Positions 59,089 to 64,000 of a DNA stretch of 64,000 nt are shown in pieces (positions within the stretch are counted from its first letter, which is position 1; the number at the start of each line of letters is the position of its first letter). The DNA lies in assembly GCA_002428985.1 (NCBI GenBank), contig DIYL01000037.1, forward strand, positions 91,216 to 155,215, in the 5' to 3' direction. The translations under genes and the position numbers were made by a program. The notes below the pieces were generated by a model. It ran no database searches. It saw only the letters and a list, made by a program, of their open reading frames with translations, and was not told the origin of the DNA. This stretch comes from Anaerolineales bacterium UBA6055 (GTDB lineage Bacteria; Chloroflexota; Anaerolineae; Aggregatilineales; Phototrophicaceae).

Positions 59089-59736
59089 ATGTACATGGGA
59101 AAAGAAATGCGACACTTTTTAGACGCAGAACAAACTTATCCAACTGATAAAATTCGTCTGGCACTCGGTGATAGTGAAGGGTCTAGTCGTCTAACGGTTG
59201 AGACGGTTGATAATCATATTTACTTCTATGCTGATGTGGATAGTGACCGTTGTCTTGCTTTAATCCGTGCTGTTCGTGAAACAGATTCCCGATTACGGAC
59301 AGAACATATATCACGCGGATTAGATGGTGAACCGATGACCCCGATTTGGATTCATGTTCATAGCTATGGTGGTAGCTTGTTTGCAGCATTGAGTCTTGCT
59401 GACCAACTGACCATGATTAAATCGCCTATATATGCGATTGTAGAGGGGATTGCAGCGAGCGCAGCAACCCTGATCGCAATGTCATGCTCAAAGTGCTATA
59501 TTCTACCCAGTAGCTTCATGATGGTGCATCAGTTGTCATCTATTATGTGGGGTAAATACGAAGAATTTAAAGACGAGATGGGCTTACAAGATAAACTCAT
59601 GGATCGTTTGATCAAATTCTATGCAGAGCGAACTGAGTTATCGAAAAAAGAAGTCAAAAAAATGCTCAAACGTGATTTCTGGATGGATGCTGAAGAATGT
59701 GTTGAACACGGCTTTGCGGATAAGATCCTACGCTAA
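59089..59736 (+). CDS. ClpP-like ATP-dependent protease proteolytic subunit
   Basis: A 215-residue protein from ATG 59089 (GAGGTG 8 bases upstream). The longer frame from 58945 begins before the predicted transcript. The ClpP fold is complete: IWIHVHSYGGSLFAALSLAD, GIAASAATLIAMS with Ser124, SFMMVHQLSS with His147 and LKRDFWMDAEECVEHGFADK with Asp196. The serine protease triad is intact. No clpX or clpA gene is adjacent. It needs an AAA partner from elsewhere, and a degenerate Clp AAA module is encoded at 19.4 kb. It is controlled by a strong promoter with a palindrome on its -10. Confidence 0.9.
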   Translation: MYMGKEMRHFLDAEQTYPTDKIRLALGDSEGSSRLTVETVDNHIYFYADVDSDRCLALIRAVRETDSRLRTEHISRGLDGEPMTPIWIHVHSYGGSLFAALSLADQLTMIKSPIYAIVEGIAASAATLIAMSCSKCYILPSSFMMVHQLSSIMWGKYEEFKDEMGLQDKLMDRLIKFYAERTELSKKEVKKMLKRDFWMDAEECVEHGFADKILR

Positions 59737-59761
59737 ATCCTAGCATAGTATGCAATCTTAT

Positions 59762-59791
59762 GGGACATACCAATGTTGGTGTGTCCTTTTT
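59762..59791 (+). terminator. Rho-independent terminator after the ClpP-like gene
   Basis: GGACATACC and GGTGTGTCC pair through nine positions (one G-U) with a 6-base loop, followed by TTTTT. It makes the ClpP-like gene monocistronic. Confidence 0.8.
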
Positions 59792-59870
59792 GAATTAATA
59801 GGTAAAAAGATCAACTTCTATGCTACTATCGTTCTATTAAGTCAAAGGAATGGCAGATAGGTTGGATATA

Positions 59871-61268
59871 ATGCGGATAATTTTGTTAGGACTTTTCATT
59901 TTTATGTGTTTTCCAATAAAGGCACAGGATGAAATGCTAACTTTAGCATCTTGTGATGATTTGCAAAATATTTCAACAATTCCTACAGTGATGAACATTT
60001 GTAACGACTATAGAGGATGCGCATTCACTGATACGGGAATGGAGTGTTACTATAATACCTTCCTAAAGATTGTAGAGGCATGCGAAGCTTTTAAACTTGA
60101 TAGTTGTATTGAGTCAGCTATCGTGCATATGGATGTGTTTCCTGCGATTATTGGTAATCAAAATAGTTTTAAACAATCTGCCTACGTTGCGTTATCAGTG
60201 TTTGAGTCAGATTCGATTCTACGAGAAGAGTTGCCTGTAGGGCAATATCGGACGAACTTTCCGGTAACGTATGCAATGATCTGGTCATCATTGAATGAAT
60301 ATGAAATAGCCAGTGATTTGTTAGATGATGCGCTTCGTCGCTATCCTACTAATTCAGTTGTATGGTATTTTAGCGGACTATTACACATTACAAATAACAA
60401 TAGAGCTCGTGCAGAGTTTGATTTTTATACTTACCGACAGTTAGCCCCTACAGCCATATTAGATGTACTTCTTCCAACAGAAACACCAAATGATATTCAG
60501 ATGCAAACTCAAGCATGGGTTCAATATCCAATGTTGTCTACAGGATCGTCGCCGGGTGGTATGTGGATTCGAGATGAAAGTTTAGGTGGATCAACAGATA
60601 TAACGATTGAATTTACTGAAAATCGTGAAAATTTTGCTATATTTGGTTTGACTAATGGATTGGGTGAACCTGAAGATGCATTGTACTTTGTATGGGATAG
60701 TTATCTAAATGTTTATACGGCAAATGATCTGAGGAATAATCCTAATCGTGCTTTCTATTATAGCGAAGATCAAGACTATGATGAATTTTTTCAGGCTACA
60801 TTATATGATGATTATCTTGTTTTGAAGATTGTTAGCGAGTCATTTGAAGCTGGTGGTCACAATTTTCATGTATTAATGCCAGCGGATGCACCAAATCCAC
60901 ATGATGCGCTTTATTATCCATGTGAAGGATTGAATCAGAGCTGGATAGAAGTTGGTGATGAGCTAATATTGACAACTGAGCGTGCCGGATTTGCAATTCG
61001 TTTGTATGAGTCACCTGACCCACCTACGGATGACATTGGCATAGCATTATCTGATTTTTACGGCGCGAATGGTTATTCGCCAATGATAGTTACTGGTGAA
61101 CCACATTGCGGCACAGAGGTTATTTGGTGGGAAGTTACCTTGGGTGATTCAAAATACTGGATACGTAATAGCTCTCTTGCATTACCAGAGGATGTTTTTA
61201 CAAACCTGCTGAATGCAAGAGAGCTAACATTAGCACAAATGCAAGGTGATTGGTCTGATGATGGTTAG
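59871..61268 (+). CDS. Secreted protein with a TPR-like segment, unknown function
   Basis: 465 residues from ATG 59871; an ATG at 59850 is crowded by its AAAGGA site. The signal peptide is MRIILLGLFIFMCFPIKAQ with cleavage after A-Q. Residues about 20-80 hold several Cys (SCDDLQ, ICNDYRGCAF, ECYYN, ACEAFKLDSC), likely disulfides. A helical TPR-like stretch (about 120-195; NSVVWYFSGLLHITNNNRAR) is followed by two beta regions of about 100 residues. The last contains Trp and Cys patterns (HCGTEVIWWEVTLGDSKYWI) like an SH3b-type domain. It should act outside the cell. Local base composition is AT-rich. Confidence 0.65.
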   Translation: MRIILLGLFIFMCFPIKAQDEMLTLASCDDLQNISTIPTVMNICNDYRGCAFTDTGMECYYNTFLKIVEACEAFKLDSCIESAIVHMDVFPAIIGNQNSFKQSAYVALSVFESDSILREELPVGQYRTNFPVTYAMIWSSLNEYEIASDLLDDALRRYPTNSVVWYFSGLLHITNNNRARAEFDFYTYRQLAPTAILDVLLPTETPNDIQMQTQAWVQYPMLSTGSSPGGMWIRDESLGGSTDITIEFTENRENFAIFGLTNGLGEPEDALYFVWDSYLNVYTANDLRNNPNRAFYYSEDQDYDEFFQATLYDDYLVLKIVSESFEAGGHNFHVLMPADAPNPHDALYYPCEGLNQSWIEVGDELILTTERAGFAIRLYESPDPPTDDIGIALSDFYGANGYSPMIVTGEPHCGTEVIWWEVTLGDSKYWIRNSSLALPEDVFTNLLNARELTLAQMQGDWSDDG

Positions 61269-61271
61269 ATA

Positions 61272-61790
61272 CTAATTCAACGGCTTGTAGTAGTAAGCGG
61301 TTGCATCAAATTCTGTTTTGTTACGCCGAGCATAATCCGGAATATCCCCTACATGGATAAATCCCATCTTTTGATAGAGCATCTCGGCGGGGTCGCCTTT
61401 ACGAACATCCAGCACAAGTAGGCTACGATCAGCAGCTTTTGCTGCAGGATCAATCTCTGCCATGAGTTGACGGGCGATTCCTTGACGGCGATAGTTTGGG
61501 TGCACCATGAGTTTTTGGACTTCGGCACGATGATTACCATTTTCCCGAGGTTCAAGTCCAAGTTGTACAGCGCCGGCAATAATATCACCTTGTTGAGCAA
61601 CAATGAGAATCTTGTTACCTGTTGTGAGTTGTGTTTTTACCTCTTGCCAATAGGTGACAGCTTCTTCTTTTGAGAACGGTAAAATCCAACCAATAGATGC
61701 ACCACCGTCAACAGTCAACTTAAGCATGTCTACGAATTGATCCATATATTTGTGTAACTGGTCTGCTGAAAAATATGTGATAACCGTCAT
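61272..61790 (-). CDS. GNAT N-acetyltransferase
   Basis: 172 residues from ATG 61790, which has a GGGGGG run 4 bases upstream; ATG 61808 is less likely. A single GNAT fold with KLMVHPNYRRQGIARQLMAE as the acetyl-CoA loop and LLVLDVRKGDPAEMLYQKMG as the strand-helix after it. The N-terminal part has GGASIGWILPFSKEEAVTYW, seen in acetyltransferases close to tabtoxin-resistance types. Substrate unknown. It converges on the secreted-protein gene. Confidence 0.88.
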   Translation of the reverse strand: MTVITYFSADQLHKYMDQFVDMLKLTVDGGASIGWILPFSKEEAVTYWQEVKTQLTTGNKILIVAQQGDIIAGAVQLGLEPRENGNHRAEVQKLMVHPNYRRQGIARQLMAEIDPAAKAADRSLLVLDVRKGDPAEMLYQKMGFIHVGDIPDYARRNKTEFDATAYYYKPLN

Positions 61791-61902
61791 ATTCCCCCCG
61801 AAACGCATAATAAAATATGATTATTTTAAATTGCTACATCAATATAACAACATTAAAAACCAACAATATCGAATCTAAATGTTTGTGACTATTTTTGTCT
61901 GT

Positions 61903-61908
61903 TATACT
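61903..61908 (+). promoter_or_regulatory. -10 box just before a possibly leaderless gene
   Basis: TATACT (61903-61908) ends 7 bases before the ATG at 61916, so transcription would start at or next to the start codon. A TTGTGA (61882-61887) lies 15 bases upstream. No ribosome-binding site is present, as expected for a leaderless mRNA. Confidence 0.4.
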
Positions 61909-61915
61909 GTGCTGT

Positions 61916-62347
61916 ATGACACAGATACCAAAAATTTCACTAGATGAAAAGTGGCGTTATCGTTTTGCAACGTCTGATGAGGATTTTTCAAACCCATCAT
62001 TTGACGAATCGGATTGGGAATGGACGACATTTACAGGGTTAACGATTCCGAAGGTATCACCTCCGGATGTCATTTGGCTACGTAAACGGTTTGATTTGAA
62101 TCCTGCTGAAGCTTGCATTCGATATTTTTTGCGATGTGTTGATAGTGCGATGCCAATGACAGTTTATCTGCGCGGTCAAAAATTGACTGAAAGTGGTAAT
62201 GATTCACATCTTGATCTTGATATAACAGATTATGTTTCGTTAGATAATAATGTGCTGGTGCTCGCAATTTATCCTGCGAAGTGGGATTTAGACCCGCAAC
62301 GTGCAGAAATTTATTTGCAACCGATATTTTGTGATGACCTTGCCTAA
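61916..62347 (+). CDS. Stand-alone GH2-type sugar-binding (jelly-roll) domain protein
   Basis: 143 residues from ATG 61916. The sequence follows the N-terminal domain of family 2 glycosidases: ISLDEKWRYRFATSDEDFSN, SDWEWTTFTG, VIWLRKRFDLNPAEACIRYF, then AMPMTVYLRGQKLTESGNDS, HLDLDITDYV and NVLVLAIYPAKWD. The catalytic barrel is absent, so it is a lone jelly-roll, perhaps sugar- or protein-binding. No signal peptide is seen. It lies 73 bases before miaB, which has its own promoter. Confidence 0.75.
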   Translation: MTQIPKISLDEKWRYRFATSDEDFSNPSFDESDWEWTTFTGLTIPKVSPPDVIWLRKRFDLNPAEACIRYFLRCVDSAMPMTVYLRGQKLTESGNDSHLDLDITDYVSLDNNVLVLAIYPAKWDLDPQRAEIYLQPIFCDDLA

Positions 62348-62355
62348 GGGATACA

Positions 62356-62384
62356 TTGACGCATATCAGGGCATTCGCTACAAT
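62356..62384 (+). promoter_or_regulatory. Sigma70 promoter of miaB
   Basis: TTGACG (62356-62361), a 17-base spacer and TACAAT (62379-62384) match five of six bases at each box. Transcription would start near 62391, about 30 bases before the miaB ATG. Confidence 0.65.
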
Positions 62385-62420
62385 ACGTGAATTGTGTGAA
62401 ATATATTGAAGATTTAGGTT

Positions 62421-63797
62421 ATGCAATATTATATCTGGACACTTGGTTGTCAAATGAATGTTGCCGATTCACAATTATTGGCATCAGAACTTGAACGGCT
62501 TGGGCATTCTGCCGCAGAAAATGGTGATGATGCCGATATTATGGTCGTAAATACATGTGTAGTTCGCCAAAGCTCGGAAGATAAAGGGCTTGGTCGTCTT
62601 GGACTACTGAATAAGATTAAAGAAGAAAACCCTGAAAAAGTCATTGGTGTAATGGGGTGTATGGTCGGAGTGCGTGATCCGTTATGGATGCGTCAACGGT
62701 TGCCATATGTGGATGTGTTTATGCCACCGTCAAATCCTGAACCAATGGTCGACTTCTTAAAAGAACGTATGGATGAAGTTGATGTGCTGAAAATTGAAGA
62801 TGAAGCACGTCAACGACGGGATGCTTTGCAAGATGGTGAATTGATTTTACCTGATCATGAGCGTGGCACTATTGTCTCTGCACATGTCCCGATTGTTTAT
62901 GGTTGTTCGCATGCATGTACCTTCTGTATCATTCCGTTCCGCCGTGGCGTAGAACGTAGTCGCAGTGTCGGTGAAATTGTTGCGCACGTTCGCAGTCTTG
63001 CTGAGCAAGATGTCAAAGAAGTGACATTACTCGGGCAGATTGTTGATCGGTATGGCAAAGATATTCCCGATGGACCTGATTTAGCAGATTTATTACGCGT
63101 TACTCATGATGTTGCTGAAGAAGTTGGTATTGAACGTATTCGCTTTTTGACCAGTCACCCGAATTGGATGACGGATAAATTGCTACATACAGTGGCTGAA
63201 TTGCCACGGGTGATGCCTCACATCGAAGTCCCAATTCAAGCAGGTGATGATGAGGTGTTGGCACGGATGCGTCGAGGTTACACAGTTGACCAATACCGTA
63301 AGCTCGTCCATAAAATCCGCAATATCATTCCTGATGTAGCGATTCATACCGATATTATTGTTGGCTTCCCTGGCGAGACGCGTGAACAATTTATGGGAAC
63401 ATATAATATCTTAGACGAATTGAAATTAGATAAAGCGCATCTGGCACGATATAGCCCGCGTCCTCAAACGGTCAGTGATCGTCGTATGGAAGATAATGTC
63501 CCAGATGCAGAAAAACGTGAACGCTTCAAAATGTTAGAAGAAGTACAGGCACGGGTTTTGGCTGAGATAAATGGTAAATATCTTGGTCAGCATGTTGAAG
63601 TCCTTGTTGAAGACAAACACAAAGGCAAATGGCGTGCTCGTACACCCCAGAATAAGCTTGTCTTTTTTGAAGCAGATGGCGATTGGAAGGGTAAGTTAGC
63701 GACGTTGGAAGTAACATGGACAGGTCCTTGGAGTATGCAAGGACGGTTGCCAAAACAAGAACAAGCAAACGATCCATTAGTGATTGTTGCAAATTAA
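62421..63797 (+). CDS. miaB: tRNA-2-methylthio-N6-dimethylallyladenosine synthase
   Basis: A 458-residue methylthiotransferase, normal length. The UPF0004 N-terminal domain has WTLGCQMNVADSQLLASELE, VVNTCVVRQSSEDK and VIGVMGCMVG, giving three Cys for the second Fe-S cluster. The radical-SAM domain has VPIVYGCSHACTFCIIPFRR with C-x3-C-x2-C. It continues with VTLLGQIVDRYG, RIRFLTSHPNWM, HIEVPIQAGDDEVLARMRRG and DIIVGFPGET. A C-terminal TRAM domain (VEVLVEDKHKGKWRARTPQN) binds tRNA. It modifies A37 of tRNAs that read codons starting with U. MiaA is not adjacent. Confidence 0.95.
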   Translation: MQYYIWTLGCQMNVADSQLLASELERLGHSAAENGDDADIMVVNTCVVRQSSEDKGLGRLGLLNKIKEENPEKVIGVMGCMVGVRDPLWMRQRLPYVDVFMPPSNPEPMVDFLKERMDEVDVLKIEDEARQRRDALQDGELILPDHERGTIVSAHVPIVYGCSHACTFCIIPFRRGVERSRSVGEIVAHVRSLAEQDVKEVTLLGQIVDRYGKDIPDGPDLADLLRVTHDVAEEVGIERIRFLTSHPNWMTDKLLHTVAELPRVMPHIEVPIQAGDDEVLARMRRGYTVDQYRKLVHKIRNIIPDVAIHTDIIVGFPGETREQFMGTYNILDELKLDKAHLARYSPRPQTVSDRRMEDNVPDAEKRERFKMLEEVQARVLAEINGKYLGQHVEVLVEDKHKGKWRARTPQNKLVFFEADGDWKGKLATLEVTWTGPWSMQGRLPKQEQANDPLVIVAN

Positions 63798-63868
63798 TTG
63801 GCAAGTTCAAAGCAACGACGTATACTAGAAGAATGAATTTATATTGTTGAGGTATTTATAGCAGTCCG

Positions 63869-63877
63869 TGCTAAAAT
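63869..63877 (+). promoter_or_regulatory. Extended -10 element before the last gene
   Basis: TGCTAAAAT (63869-63877) is an extended -10 with one mismatch. A TTGAGG lies 19 bases farther upstream than the TAAAAT. Transcription would begin near 63884, 34 bases before the ATG at 63918. Confidence 0.45.
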
Positions 63878-63917
63878 ACGTCATAGTTTTAATGGAAATC
63901 GATTGGAGGCGGATTGA

Positions 63918-64000
63918 ATGCCACCTGAGAGAAAACAATCAGGATATTATTACCCGAATAAGTTTGCCCGCATCACCATCGAAGCGATGGAAGAGGTGAT
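63918..64000 (+). CDS. Start of an unidentified protein (C-terminus beyond window)
   Basis: An open frame with GGAGG 9 bases before the ATG runs to the window edge, giving 27 residues. It begins MPPERKQSGYYYPNKFARIT and continues with an acidic helix (IEAMEEV). The YYPNKFAR segment recalls Chloroflexota proteins of hydrocarbon-binding/V4R-like annotation, but 27 residues are too few to be sure. Confidence 0.5.
   Translation, partial: MPPERKQSGYYYPNKFARITIEAMEEV

Noticed and set aside
61540..61565. TTCAAGTCC-like tRNA T-loop sequence
   Set aside because: No acceptor or anticodon arms can be drawn and it lies within the GNAT coding sequence. No tRNA was found anywhere in the window.
1..64000. 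CRISPR arrays, insertion sequences, prophage or integrase genes
   Set aside because: No regularly spaced repeats, transposase or integrase motifs, or phage structural genes were seen on either strand.

Overview
The window reads as one stretch of a moderately AT-rich bacterial chromosome. The best guess is Chloroflexota (Anaerolineae-like). Reasons: several anchored proteins carry long Pro/Thr-rich linkers (a PknB-type kinase, a SUMF1-domain protein, a LysM/lamin-tail protein). There is a LuxR regulator with the N-terminal leader typical of Chloroflexota STAND regulators. NurA, a DUF1992 protein and many small ArsR, GNAT and TPR genes are also present. This taxonomic call is inference. No rRNA, tRNA, CRISPR array, phage structural gene or transposase was seen. 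Coding is dense on both strands, with many 1-25 bp overlaps.

Layout. 1-6.2 kb: truncated amidase, a shrunken LuxR regulator, two tandem double-GNAT genes, an anchored surface protein and a metallo-beta-lactamase-fold hydrolase. 6.3-10 kb: the most interesting block, a tight operon of a DarG-like macro protein, a Mug-like uracil-DNA glycosylase, a TIR protein fused to a DarT-like ADP-ribosyltransferase domain, a dUTPase and a small membrane protein. 10-11.8 kb: a DcrB-like protein beside a protein with an N-terminal motif like those of extracellular contractile injection system (eCIS) cargo. 12-21 kb: SDR and alpha/beta hydrolase, NurA, Ser/Thr kinase, deaminase, SSB, GatB and a degenerate Clp-type AAA protein. 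20.5-29.4 kb: a TPR protein with a 1575-residue PAS/GAF histidine kinase, an aminotransferase, a DUF5996 protein and two membrane proteins.

29.6-38.2 kb: isoaspartyl methyltransferase, Nudix CoA pyrophosphatase, two orphan histidine-kinase dimerisation-domain proteins, an EamA transporter, two paralogous hydrolases, a CNNM/CBS protein, then a second TIR gene overlapping an AlkA-like DNA glycosylase. 38-51 kb: TPR/PPC protein with a PfkB kinase, ArsR regulator, SUMF1 protein, GNAT, a cNMP-binding/PH membrane protein, a two-component cluster (kinase and two receivers), TatA, DUF1992, a lone receiver and a LysM/lamin-tail protein. 51-58.8 kb: a glycogen cluster (glgA, glgC, two small CBM48 proteins, glgP). 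58.9-64 kb: an orphan ClpP behind a consensus promoter with a palindrome on its -10, a secreted protein, GNAT, a GH2-type jelly-roll protein, MiaB and the start of one more gene.

How the genes fit together. The 6.3-10 kb operon joins NAD+-linked chemistry (TIR, DarT-like, macro) with uracil-DNA metabolism (glycosylase, dUTPase). A second TIR/DNA-glycosylase pair lies 27 kb away. This recurrence makes a defence or DNA-damage signalling module the leading hypothesis for novelty here. All functional calls come from reading motifs by eye; no database search was run.
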